Assembly: GCA_018292915.2 (NCBI GenBank)
Contig: JACVVK020000198.1
Coordinates: 1,061,001-1,125,000, forward strand
DNA length: 64,000 nucleotides
Direction of reading: 5' to 3'
Source: Batillaria attramentaria
Lineage: Eukaryota; Mollusca; Gastropoda; Batillariidae
Under the pieces are notes generated by a model, which ran no database searches, was not told where the DNA came from, and saw nothing but the letters and a program-made list of their open reading frames with translations. The translations under genes and the position numbers were made by a program. Shown piece by piece: positions 54,509 through 64,000 of this stretch; within the stretch, counting starts at the first letter, position 1; the number at the start of each line of letters is the position of its first letter.

Positions 54509-56186
54509 TTTTTTTGCCTTACGACAATATGAGGCAATTCGCACAGCACAGATGCAAACACAGCATGCTGGTAACTGTCTATCCATTACATCACAGTGTC
54601 ACAGTTCACTGTCTTGTACCGCCAAAGACAAGACGCTCCTGCCACGGCACCTGTCCTGCTCCATTCACATATTCTTTGATTTTACTGCGTATGGTGCGGG
54701 CATCTTCCCCTGACCTGTTGATGGGCTGGCGCTGAAGATCATCTAGTTGTTGTCTGTTCTGACGCCAATCTCCAGGGATGACTTCATGTGTTCTTGGATA
54801 CTCTCTGTCTTGAAAATTAGCAGGGGCAAACATCCGATCCCTCTCTGTGATGAGAAAGTTGTGCAGTGCAACAGCTGCCAGTGTCACACAGGTTGCATGG
54901 TGGGGGATAAGACGAATGCATGTCTGGAACACACCAAATCGTGCTGCCAAGATTCCAAACACATTTTCAGAGATTCGTCGGGCTCTTGAAAGGCGGTAGT
55001 CAAAAATCCTCTGCTTCCTTCGCTCCGCTTCTGCGTTTTCATCATCCAGGTCAGCCACGGTCCTGAATGGGTATGGCTTCATTAAGTAAGGTTTGAGGGG
55101 GAACGCATCATCACCAACGATGAAATGGGGTACTTCAATCTCTGTTCCTGGCAGAGCCTTGGGTGCAGGAATGTTCAGAGTGTTGTTCTCCAGGGCAGTT
55201 TTCAGGGTTGAGTTGTTGAAAACACCTGCATCACCAGCACGTCCATTCCTGCCAGCATCAATGTAGAGGAACCGGTACCGAGCATCAACAAGAGCCAGCA
55301 GGATAATGCTGTGATATTTCAGATAGTTGTAATACACAGAACCACCTGGTGAACGGATCTCAATATGTTTCCCATCCATGGCTCCAATGCAGTTGGGTAG
55401 GTTCCATCGGTTCTGGAAGTCTTGGGCAATCTGCTGTATCCGGGACCTGTGAAACAGACGGGAAAAAAGTGGTAAGCACTTCATTTAAAGGAAAGCAATA
55501 TATAATGCTTAGAAAGGTTATTCATGCAGTGCTGTTCTCTTTTTCTGTTGCAGTCTAGTCAGGTGCAACCTCAATCACCCCATGTGCCCCTGGAAATTGC
55601 TTCACAGGCGAATGAGAGCCAGGAGGAAGAGCAGGAAGAGCAGTCTCAATCGCAAGGTGACCTGGGTCTGCTCATGCACAGAGTGGGTATGGGTGTGACA
55701 GCACGTCCGTCAGCTCAGCGCCCACGTTCTGCACCTCTTCTTGAAGGCACGCCTTCAACCTCTGAAAGTGAAAGGGTGGGACCTAGTTCCATTGCAGCGC
55801 ATCCACGTCGCCATTCTGCACCTGATCATCAGGAGTCTGATTATTCTGCTCCCGGACCACAGAATGGGATGTCCCAGAATACTTCAACTTCAAGGCGTAT
55901 CCTGGACACTGCTGTGCACCAATTTGAGGGTCAAGCTCCCGACATGTACAGCCCCCCAAGTAAACGGAGGAAACAGGATCCTACAGAAGAGGCCCTAAGA
56001 GTACTTCACTCCATAGCAAACAGGCGACATGAAACACGACCAGTTGATCCAGAAGTCGCCGAAAATGAACACTTTTTTAAAATGATGGCATACAAAGTGT
56101 CAAAGCTGCCAACTGATGTACAAGAATCTTTGAGATTCCAGATGCATAAACTGGTATATGAGGAACAAAGGAAACTGTCTCAGTAG
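52748..56186 (+). CDS. Harbinger-encoded MADF/BESS (Myb/SANT-like) DNA-binding protein, 3 exons
   Basis: Exons 52748-52907, 53281-53465 and 55554-56186 join in frame to 325 codons plus stop. Introns have GTGAGT...TTTCTGCAG and GTAAGT...TCTGTTGCAG borders, and the phases (1, 0) agree. Residues about 8-100 form a MADF domain: FIELYRQHECIWN, then Y, R and A-I positions, then VRSLRTQYVQKL. A low-complexity Q/E/S-rich middle follows. The C-terminal FFKMMAYKVSKLPTDVQESL resembles a BESS interaction motif. In Harbinger elements this second protein helps the transposase reach the nucleus and bind the termini (known for the family). The last exon lies inside an intron of the antisense transposase gene. 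I see no disabling change. Confidence 0.82.
54125..54518. mobile_element. Harbinger-type MITE nested in an intron
   Basis: Long inverted ends, GGCAAAAAA, (TA)n, TTGTTGTTTCTGGTAAC and the mirror image at 54464-54518, are flanked by TTA at 54122-54124 and 54519-54521. The internal 300 bp have no ORF. The TTA duplication fits PIF/Harbinger mobilisation. Confidence 0.78.
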
Positions 56187-58101
56187 CAAGAAAATACGTG
56201 TGCGATAGTGTTATGACATAGATCACAACTGCATTTTCCTGTACATTTCTCATCACTACACTTTCCCCTTTTTAAAAAAAAAAATACTACATGTAATAAG
56301 TAATATCTGACAGTGTTAACTCTTTTATGTTTTTTTTTTCTTAGCTGGTGTAAAATCAAACCAACACTAACTCGCATACATGATGTTAAAGGCACCAGCT
56401 GATGTGCAAAACAACTGTATTTTCCTTTCCACTCCTTATCGATACTACAGTCTGCAGCTTTCCCTCTTTTTTTTCTCTTTTTTTTGGGTGGGGGGGTGGG
56501 GGTGCTTTTTTGTTACTGTCGTCTGCAAGTTACTGTTACGTCTGTGGTGTTTCTCTTCTTTTCTAAGCTGATGTTTTGCTTGCCATCAGTGACTGCACTT
56601 GCAGCGACAATCCAACAAAACAAAGCAAAAAAAAAAAAACAAAAAAACTGAGGAAATGAACATATGTATGTAAAATTCGTTTGTCTAATATGGAGGTCTC
56701 TAATGTGTTTAGCCTATACGTGTATTTGAATTACACACATGTGATTCAGAGTAAGCATATGCATAAAGCATCATGAAAAATGTTATGCCTTTTCCTCCTT
56801 TGGAACAAAATGTCATTAAATGTGCTACTTGGTGAGATTTTTGAGTGTCTTCATTTTGTGATGTGCATGTTTTGGTATGTGCAGGTACAACTGCAAGCAT
56901 TCTTTCCACTCTACCATGAAACAAAATGCTTGGACTATGGTTGCAAAATTTCAGACGATTGTAACACTGCGAATTATACATACAGGGTTTTCAAAGACCA
57001 TTCGAACCAGAAAACCATAAATTTTCACAACACACAAAAGCATGTGAAAGTGTTGGAGCCATCAAGGAACACTGTCCCCTTGCAGTGTGTGTGTGAAGCA
57101 TGTGTGTCGGTGCTGAAATATTTGGCAGGGCTGAAACTATACTGACTTCCTCATTACCTTCAGGTACGCCTCACGCAGGACCCTGTAAATAACATCACAG
57201 GTTTCAAGGACGATAAGCCGGATGGTAGCTACAGGAATCCGAAAAAGAAACATCAAGTCTGTGAATGAGTTCCCTGAAAAGGAAAAAGAAAATGCAATAA
57301 GAGACATAAAAGTCCTGTCCTAATCAAACACATGGAATGATTTTGTCTCTTTTCTCGCAGTTTGAGTGAGTTTTCTTAAAGTATACACACATTCACACTA
57401 TTTCTATGAGGCAGAATGAATACTGGATGCCTAAGAACCATAACCAAACCTTCATGGTTACTAATTCACAACTGAGTAGTACTGTAATAATTTTAGTGGA
57501 GCACATTCATCTTTTGGCGCCTTTAATCATACCGACATCCCTGTGCTCTCACTATCAGCAATGGCTACAAACAGTACAAACAATACAACACATGAATAAT
57601 GCAATACATTCATTACTTTCTGATATACAATCACAAACAAGCCTTTGCCCTGGCTGAAGACATCAAGCTTTTGAAAGGAAATCAATGTCACCAACCTGAG
57701 CCAAGGTAGCGCAGCGTCAATGCGAGACGTTCACCAGGTGGAATACTTCGACGCATGACTGTGTCTTGGCGGCGAATATGTCTATCCACCAGAGCAAGCA
57801 GCTTCTGGAAATTTTCATGCGACATTCGCACGAATGTTTTATACGCCCTGGGGTCTTCAACAATCAGCTCTTGCATGAGTGTGCCGTATGCTCCAAGCGA
57901 ATCTCGCTGCAAGATCCACTCTCTCGCCCAGATCCGCTGTCTCTTCCTGTTCTGCAGCAAAATAACTGCAGCTGCTGCAACAACTAACTCCTCCTCCGAA
58001 CTTTCATTCCCATTTTCAGCTGAGTCTGAATCGGATTCACTCGCGACCATGGGCGCCGCCATTTTCCTCTCGAAAGAGCCGCGAAATCGCGCGAGACCCA
58101 T
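54606..58101 (-). CDS. Harbinger DDE transposase (HARBI1-like nuclease), 3 exons
   Basis: Exon 1 (57696-58101) has an acidic S/E-rich N-terminus, then FVRMSHENFQKLLALV and SIPPGERLALTLRYLGSG, typical of the family. Exon 2 (57158-57273) gives NSFTDLMFLFRIPVATI. Exon 3 (54606-55446) carries the DDE nuclease: AMDGKH (first D), AGDAGVFNNS (second D) and SENVFGILAARF (E). Splice borders are GT-AG. The start may instead be the internal MAAPMV. Intron 1 joins cleanly (phase 1). At intron 2 the standard donor (phase 0) does not match the exon 3 frame (needs phase 2), and about 8-10 usual residues before IAQDF are missing. This means a microexon, a weaker donor near 57167, or a frameshift. The protein would cut and paste the element together with the MADF partner. 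Confidence 0.8.
56190..57150. other. Overlapping 3' flank and intron
   Basis: Downstream of the MADF stop and within transposase intron 2. Poly-T and poly-A runs; no further exon is clear. A frame at 56780-57145 has no recognised domain. Confidence 0.4.
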
Positions 58102-58225
58102 TCCAAATATGGGCCTGAAAGGTCACATGAAAGGTCAATCAGCCGACTTGCGGTAGGGAGGTTTCCGCGTGTAGAAGCATCGACGTTGCGGCAGACAAGC
58201 TTGCGGGGGGAAAGTCGGAGGGCGG

Positions 58226-58533
58226 CAAGTTGCCGCTTGTCGCGTGTAGAACGGCCTTAAGGAATCCCCAAGGCCTGGATTAATTTCCCTATGCTTTGGA
58301 GTTTGGACGGACGTTTTTCTGAGTGAGTTTGGGCCTCAACAGGTTAGGCCCTTTGGGGGGGGGGGGGGGGAGGGAGAGGAGTGAGTGAGATACCAAGTTG
58401 CCGCTTGTAAGGAATCCCCAAGGCCTGGATTAATTTCCCTATGCTTTGGACGGACGTTTTTCTGAGTGAGTTTGGGCCTCAACAGGTTAGGCCCTTTGGG
58501 GGGGGGGGGAGGGAGAGGAGTGAGTGAGATACC
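58226..58533. repeat. Tandem duplication at the Harbinger right end
   Basis: CAAGTTGCCGCTTGT occurs at 58226-58240 and 58394-58408, each followed by AAGGAATCCCCAAGGCCTGG and the same flank (through a G run to GAGATACC). The second unit lacks exactly the 18 bases 58241-58258, that is the terminal repeat and part of the TTA. Confidence 0.9.
58236..58256. repeat. Harbinger right terminal inverted repeat
   Basis: CGTGTAGAACGGCC at 58243-58256 is the exact complement of the left end. TTA follows. Confidence 0.85.
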
Positions 58534-58543
58534 GGGTTTCCTC

Positions 58544-58565
58544 TCTCTCTCTCTCTCTCACAGTG

Positions 58566-58605
<40 letters not shown>
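58544..58605. repeat. (CT)n ... (GA)n inverted microsatellite pair
   Basis: CT run (58541-58559), CACAGTGCTT, then GA run (58569-58605): a microsatellite hairpin. Confidence 0.93.
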
Positions 58606-58607
<2 letters not shown>

Positions 58608-58735
58608 GTAAATATTTGATCTCAATGTTTTAATTTTCTTTGCTAGATGTGTTTTAGTAGTGTGTAGCAACGGCAAGTTTGTAAATTGACGATCTTCTCT
58701 GTCAAAACTTTAACCGTTGGAAAATAAAGTTTCAT
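58606..58735 (+). mobile_element. LINE 3' fragment with hairpin module (H7)
   Basis: GCAACGGCAAGTTTG, a loop, TTAACCGTTGG, AAAATAAAGTTT, then (CAT)n. The same tail as the LINE-B copy at 59882-62618. (GA)n lies upstream. Confidence 0.78.
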
Positions 58736-58749
58736 CATCATCATCATCA

Positions 58750-58791
<42 letters not shown>

Positions 58792-58806
58792 CTAAAAGAT
58801 TAGCAG

Positions 58807-58850
<44 letters not shown>
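58733..58850. repeat. (CAT)n and two (CA)n tracts
   Basis: The CAT repeat is the LINE tail. (CA)n follows at 58750-58790 and 58810-58850, the second after a 19-bp linker. Confidence 0.9.
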
Positions 58851-58852
<2 letters not shown>

Positions 58853-59480
58853 ATTTTATTGCTTATTTCCCTGTTTGTTTTACAACTAAACTCGCACGGT
58901 TGGTTTAGTGAACAATTCACCAAACCCGTTACTGACAAAGTCACGAAGTTACACTATGACGGATGCGTCGTGAGAACAGATGAAGCTGCTGACGTTTGAA
59001 TGAAAGTGTGTGTGCAGTTGCATCCACGACGCAGAGGGAAGGTTAGAAAACATGAAAGGGGCCAAAAACCCTATCTTCGGCTGAAAAAGGACACTGCATG
59101 TGCAAGGCCTGCTAATGGTTAGTTCACAAAAGTCCGGCAATCCGTTTTTTTTTTTTTTTATTCCAATGATTGTTCCCCTTGCATGCCAGGCAGTTCATTC
59201 CTTCAAACGTTCTTTCCTGTTCTGGTCTGTTCGCTGTTTTCTAAGTTCAGCAGGTTCCTGGTGCTAGGATCCTTATAGGAATGGCGGAAGTCGATAAAAC
59301 TGATGGGGGCTGTTTTGAATGAACACAACGTCACAATTGATCCGGCTTGGAAGATAAACTAGACGGACAAAGCTTTGTTATACTGGCCTTTTCGTTTTAG
59401 CTTTTCGTTTGGGAATGGGGGGGGGGGGGAGGGAGAGAGAGAGAGAGGGCAGAGGGAGGGAGAGAGAGAGAGAGAGAGAG

Positions 59481-59541
59481 GGTGGGTGTTTGGGGGTTTA
59501 ACGTCCTTTTCCACCACATACGGGTGATATCAAAGACGGGG
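59481..59541 (-). mobile_element. 5'-truncated S1 SINE inside the foldback loop
   Basis: Tail and GATATCAAAGACGGG part only. GA-rich DNA lies on both sides. Confidence 0.8.
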
Positions 59542-59550
59542 GGCGGGGAG

Positions 59551-59551
<1 letters not shown>

Positions 59552-59581
<30 letters not shown>
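59552..59581. repeat. (GA)n at 3' side of H8
   Basis: GA run. Confidence 0.95.
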
Positions 59582-59585
<4 letters not shown>

Positions 59586-59673
59586 AATGAAATGAAATGA
59601 AATGAACTTTATTTTCCAACGGTAAAAAGTTGTTGATCAAAAGACCAGTTTTCAAACTTGCCGTTGCCACATC

Positions 59674-59676
<3 letters not shown>
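59582..59676 (-). mobile_element. LINE 3' fragment with hairpin module (H8), in (GA)n
   Basis: Minus sense: GGCAACGGCAAGTTTG, a loop, TTTTACCGTTGG, AAAATAAAG and a (TTTCA)n tail. Only 95 bp, with (GA)n on both sides (59552-59581 and 59677-59710). Confidence 0.8.

Positions 59677-59710
<34 letters not shown>
59677..59710. repeat. (GA)n at 5' side of H8
   Basis: GA run. Confidence 0.95.
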
Positions 59711-59711
<1 letters not shown>

Positions 59712-59868
59712 ATTTCTAACGTAAATTCTCACTTTGTTTTTCACTCGAAAAGCGAAAACAAAAAGGCCAGTAAGAAACCTGTGTTCGTCTAGTTTCTTTC
59801 AAGCCAGATCAGTTGTGATGTTGTATCCATTCAAATCAGCCCCATCAGTTTTATCGACTTTTACGGCA

Positions 59869-62637
59869 GAGAGAGAGAGATGATGATGATGATGATGAAA
59901 CTTTATTTATCAACGGTAAAAGTTTTGACAGAAATTCGCCAGTTTGCAAACTTGCCGTTGCTAATACTACAGAGACTATCTACTAAGGGAAAAAAGGGAG
60001 CAAAATATAAAAGGTATCATGCACTAAACTACAAGAAACAAAACCATAGAGAAAAACGTCCATCAGGTCAAAACGCATTCACACACACGTACGACCTTTG
60101 TAAACACAAATCATTGATATAATACTGAATTGATGTAAAATAGAAAATCAAAATAACAAGTTGCCGCGTAACGTACGTTACGTGCGATCCATCAGGTACT
60201 GTTTGAGTGCACGCTTAAACGTAGAAGTAGATATATTTAGTTTCAGGTGTGAAGGGAGAGAATTCCATTGTAATGCTCCAGCGAAGGAAAGGCTTGTTTT
60301 GAATAAGTCAATACGGGGTAATGGTAAGCGCAGGATGCCATTCCTCGAGGTCCTCACATGCTGCTGATTTAAATTAAAAAGAGTTTCCAGATATGGTGGC
60401 ATTGTCTCGTTGAAGATTTTATGTATGAATACACACTTATTGTAAGTAAGCTGGTGTTCAAGGCTAAGAAGATTAAGTTTTTTAAATTTTTCGCTAGTTG
60501 GGAGAGGTTCTGGAAGAACCATTTTAACAGCTCTCTTGTAAAGCGAATTGAGTCTGGCCATGTGGACATCGCTGCACCCGTCCCAAACAGTGGAGGCATA
60601 AGTAACATGTGAGGTTATATGTGCGTTAAAAAACAGCTTTCGGCTATGGATATCAGTTATGTGCCTTAGCTGAGAAAGTAAATATACATTTTTCGAAAGA
60701 GTTTTACACAGAGCATTTATTTGGGCCTCCCATTTCAGCTGATCGTCAACAATGACACCTAAAAATCGATGGTTTGTAACTTGCTGAACCGGCTGGCCGT
60801 TCAGACAAAGGTTTAATGGGGACAGATGGCGCTGATGTTTTTGCCGCGTTGTAACTAGCATACTTTGTGTTTTATTGGGATGTAAGACCATGTGGTTGTC
60901 ATGACACCATGTTACTACTTCATTTATGCTATCTTGCAAACACATGTTAATTTCTGATACGTGTTTGCCGGTAGCATGCAAACTAGTATCATCAGCAAAC
61001 ATATCGCAGTTTACATTTGTGTTAGTGACATGCAGGGGTAGGTCGTTAATAAACAGGAGAAACAGCAATGGGCCTAAGATGGACCCCTGCGGTACCCCAT
61101 AACGAACATGCCCATCGGCGGAGTATTTACCGTTGATATAGACACTCTGCTTTCTATCATCTAGATATGAGCGGAAGAACGACAGTGCACTTTTGTCTAT
61201 TTGATAGACTTCAAGCTTTTTTAAAAGAATACCGTGATCCACCAAATCAAAGGCTTTACGTAGATCTAGGAAAACAGTGCCAGACATTAGATTGTTATTT
61301 ACTGCAGATAGCCATTTGTCAATTATACCTGTCAACGCAGTATGACATGAATGGTTTGGTCTGAACCCAGACTGGCTAATACTGAGGAAGTTATTTTGTT
61401 CAAGAAATTCAAGCAAATGAGTGTGAACATGCCTCTCCAATGGCTTTGACAAAGCCGACAGTACTGAGATGGGACGATAATTGTTGATATCGTTCAGATC
61501 TTTTGACTTGGGAATTGGTACTACTTTTGCTTTTTTAAGCAGATTTGGGAAGCAACCTTGATCGATACAAAGGTTGAAAATAAAGGTTAGAGAATCGATA
61601 GTGTGTGGTAACGACATTTTTAAGGCTTCACTGTTGATTCCATAAATTCCAGTTGATTTTTTCTTTGGCATGCTTTCAATATACCTCCCGACTTCTGCCA
61701 CTGTTATGTATGGGATGTGAAATGTTTTAGAAATATGTTTAGCCTCACAGTGACGCCTGAGACAACTAGGAATAGTGTATGGAGCAGTGTTGCTATCGTG
61801 TGCTGACTGAGCTAGTGATTCAGCAGCAGATAAAAATTGGGTATTAAATTTATCAGCAGTAAACTCAGGTGGAATTTCAGAGTTGGTTTTACCCTTAGTG
61901 ATCATATTTAGAGCTTTCCAAATGGATGAGGTGTCATGGTTATCGGAGATCAGCTGGTTAAAGTAAGATTTCTTAGCGGCTCTAACTAAATATTTTACAA
62001 GGTTACGTTGACGTTTGTATTCGTCAAATCGTTTTCCCTTTTTGAGTTTATCCCTAAGCGCCATTGCTTTTTTAATATCACTAGTTAACCACGGCGGTAG
62101 TTCAGCACGTTTGACACGTTTTTCTCTCAAAGGTGCATGCTTGTCAAGGACCCCGAGGAACAGATTCATCCAGCATGATAAGGCACTATCAGGACAAGTA
62201 TGATTATACACATCATTGAAGGATGTATAACTCAAATCCTTAAGAAACGCATGCTTATCAAACGTTTTGAAGGAGCGGTATATGATAGAAGTATGCCGCT
62301 TCCGCCTTGGTTTGTCAAGTTTCATTGCGACTTCACAGCACACTGCACTGTGATCGCTGATGGCAAGATCTGGAATGTGAACGTTTACTATCTTATCACA
62401 GTTTGTGGTGTAGATGTGATCTATGAGTGTAGAAGATGTTGGTGTAACTCTAGTTGGTGATTTAACCATTTGTTTCAAACCAAAAAGTGCTGTTGTAGTA
62501 GACCATGCAGCATGGGATCCCTTAGGCTTTGAGAGATCAATATTGAAATCACCTAAAAGAACAATATCAGCCTTGTCCTGGCGTGCCTTATCCATCATTG
62601 CCACGAAATCGTCATACCGAGAGAGAGAGAGAGAGAG
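59869..62637 (-). mobile_element. LINE-B, CR1/L2-like LINE between (GA)n tracts
   Basis: LINE body 59882-62618 in minus orientation: truncated endonuclease, RT, C-terminal domain, a 3' UTR of about 215 bp, hairpin module (59925-59963), AATAAAGTTT and a (CAT)n tail. (GA)n flanks both sides: 59869-59881 beyond the 3' tail and 62619-62637 beyond the truncated 5' end. This copy shows that the short H modules are 3' ends of such LINEs. Confidence 0.85.
60178..62618 (-). CDS. LINE-B endonuclease-reverse transcriptase, 5'-truncated
   Basis: The frame is open for about 813 codons from the truncation point to the stop at 60178. The frame nominally continues 20 codons into flanking GA repeat, which is not LINE sequence. 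It begins in the second half of the endonuclease (VLLGDFNIDL; SDHSAV). The RT follows: FLDLRKAFDLVDH (catalytic D), GVPQGSILGPLLF and FADDTSL. The C-terminus (SLSFAGALQWNSLPSHLK) is typical of CR1/L2-group proteins. No frameshift or stop is seen, so the copy is recent. It cannot be autonomous because the N-terminal half of the endonuclease is missing. Confidence 0.88.
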
Positions 62638-62639
62638 GC

Positions 62640-63200
62640 AGAACCTTGGCACTATATATTTATTTCCTTCATCAAACAATAGGGCCCACTTTAGGAATGA
62701 TGAGAGTTTCCCGCTCTTTACGTAAAAGAATTCAATTCCACTTCCACGTCTTTTCTTCTGTTTACACGACTCTAGATAACAACCAGTTGTCTACCCACGC
62801 TGTGGGAGCATTGAGCCAATCAATTGCTTGTACACTTGAAATCTTCGCTCTAACTTTTGTACTTGTAGGTCAATCGATTCAATCCGTTCAATCAGTCGAC
62901 GTGCTTGGGGAAAAAAAAGGGGGAGGGGGGAGAGAAAAGAAAAAAAAAAGGAGACGAGAAACCGATTGACGGACTGACGTTTCGTTATCCCTGAAGCAAA
63001 GTCACGCTTATACTGTAATCTTCTTAAATCGATCTACTTGCATTTGTGGCCTTTTGCACGTTCCTCGTGGGTTTTACATAATCATTTCCTTAGTCCGTCC
63101 GGAGTGCAAAACCGTCGAGTACACCCTCTGAGACAGTCACAAGTAGGAAAATCGGCCCCACATGCACGGGTAGCTTCACGTCGGAAATCTGGCCATTGTC
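62640..63200. other. No recognisable feature
   Basis: Purine-rich run at 62907-62955; otherwise unremarkable. Confidence 0.4.
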
Positions 63201-63260
63201 AAGTCAAGTAAGTTTATTTTCCAGCCCTCTGAGGGCATAGGAAAAGAAAAGGAAACATGA
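63199..63260 (-). mobile_element. LINE 3' tail with (TTGAC)n
   Basis: Minus sense: GCCCTCAGAGGGC (a perfect short hairpin), GGAAAATAAACTT, then TTGAC repeats. Similar in layout to the LINE-A 3' end. Confidence 0.55.
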
Positions 63261-63281
63261 ATATCAACAAAAGTATCAACA

Positions 63282-63380
63282 ACAAAAACCCAACAACAAC
63301 AAACAGAAAAAAAAACAGAAGAAAAAAGCAAAAAAAAACAAAAAAAAAAACAAACAAACAAACAAACAAACAAACAAAAA
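63282..63380. repeat. A-rich (CAAA)n/(AAC)n tract
   Basis: Low-complexity A/C DNA giving spurious K/N/Q- or F/C/V-rich frames. Confidence 0.85.
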
Positions 63381-63527
63381 GCCAACAAGAGAACAACCGG
63401 ACAACACAAAATCAGGAACAGAGCATATGTATATACACACACTGGCACATACTACTGGCCGCATATACACTTACACAAATACTCATATCTGTCTTGTGAA
63501 TACATACATACACAAACCGGGCCAGTG

Positions 63528-63566
63528 TCCACACACACACACACACGCGTGCACACACACACACGT

Positions 63567-63632
<66 letters not shown>
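63528..63632. repeat. (CA)n microsatellite
   Basis: CA repeat with two CGTG interruptions, over 100 bp. Confidence 0.95.
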
Positions 63633-63633
<1 letters not shown>

Positions 63634-63639
63634 GCATCA

Positions 63640-64000
63640 TCTTTAGACACGCGCGTATTCAAAAAGCATACCAGTACATACGTTCATACGTGCGCGTTCA
63701 CTCTACGATATCTACAAGATACAAATACAATGTATACAAATAAAGAGGGGGGGGGGGGCAACTCTAAATCAGTACAGTCCCTTTAGTGTGTATTTAGCTA
63801 CGTATCACAACCACACAGCGTGTCACAAAACCAAGGGCGTTTACCCACCCTGAGCTCTCTATGCACTACACGTAAGCGGTGAAGTTCGCGTGCTTAGGAA
63901 ATGAAGATCTGAGAAAAGAAAAGAAAAGAAAACAGAAAAAGCAGCTTTCACAAGTGCACGTTCCCGGCAGTAATCAGTAAAGCATTTCCGATCGAGGGAA
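63640..64000. other. No recognisable feature
   Basis: Ends the window; a G run lies at about 63748-63759. Confidence 0.4.

Larger units (their letters stand above)
52498..58256. mobile_element. Complete PIF/Harbinger DNA transposon
   Basis: Terminal inverted repeats GGCCGTTCTACACG (52498-52511) and its exact complement (58243-58256) extend with 2 mismatches to 21 bp. Between them lie both proteins typical of this superfamily: a MADF/BESS DNA-binding protein (+) and a DDE transposase (-), each in three exons. TTA, the usual Harbinger target, follows the right end (58257-58259), but the left flank is CCG. The subterminal regions are rich in GCAAG/CTTGC words, plausible protein-binding sites. 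Size about 5.76 kb. Confidence 0.88.
59283..59866. repeat. Foldback structure with arms of about 125 bp
   Basis: Left arm about 59283-59416 and right arm about 59742-59866 are inverted copies. GTCGATAAAACTGATGGGG, GAACACAAC-type, CTAGACG and ACTGGCCTTTT occur in mirrored order. The loop of about 325 bp holds G runs, (GA)n, an S1 fragment and the H8 LINE fragment. Either a foldback/MITE element or an inverted duplication. Confidence 0.78.

Noticed and set aside
52748..56186. Host MADF/BESS transcription factor
   Set aside because: It lies between Harbinger terminal repeats with the transposase, where such a protein is the expected second gene. A domesticated host role cannot be excluded but is not needed.

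Overview
The window is eukaryotic nuclear DNA. It has split genes with GT-AG introns, APE-type LINEs, a tRNA-derived SINE, a PIF/Harbinger DNA transposon and very dense di-, tri- and pentanucleotide microsatellites. The mix of transposable elements suggests a lophotrochozoan, most likely a marine gastropod mollusc. That is an inference: no host marker gene is present. I recognise no host gene. Every convincing coding region belongs to a transposable element.

Layout. 1-5 kb: a full-length RTE-like LINE (1153-4445) with an intact 1002-codon ORF and a perfect 15-bp target-site duplication (TSD). 6-7.5 kb: two TTAA-bounded MITE-like elements. 7.5-24 kb: SINE copies, LINE 3'-end fragments, microsatellites and a pentanucleotide minisatellite. 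26.05-27.17 kb: a 147-bp tandem satellite whose monomer is a near-palindrome. 27.6-36.8 kb: more SINEs, LINE tails, a TTAA MITE, and the inverted relative of the 6.7-7.5 kb element. 37.37-41.86 kb: an EN-RT LINE (broken by one in-frame stop) and three shorter LINE 3' fragments. All four lie in the same orientation and are separated and bounded by (GA)n. 42-52 kb: SINEs, a second TTAA-type MITE copy and a 500-bp compound trinucleotide array. 52.50-58.26 kb: a Harbinger transposon with both expected genes (MADF/BESS DNA-binding protein on +, DDE transposase on -). Their exons interlock. 59.28-62.64 kb: a foldback structure with arms of about 125 bp, then a CR1/L2-like LINE that again sits between (GA)n tracts.

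How the parts work together. LINEs of at least two families insert, in one orientation relative to the repeat, inside (TC)n/(GA)n microsatellites. One family ends in a short hairpin plus AATAAA-type 3' module that recurs about nine times. The SINE (about 25 copies) carries tRNA A and B boxes and must borrow LINE machinery; even 60-bp truncated copies have clean TSDs. The Harbinger pair is the classic two-protein transposition system. The strongest leads are the (TC)n-directed LINE insertions, the interlocked antisense Harbinger genes and the dyad-symmetric 147-bp satellite. All coordinates, TSDs and splice sites were read by eye; no database search was run.
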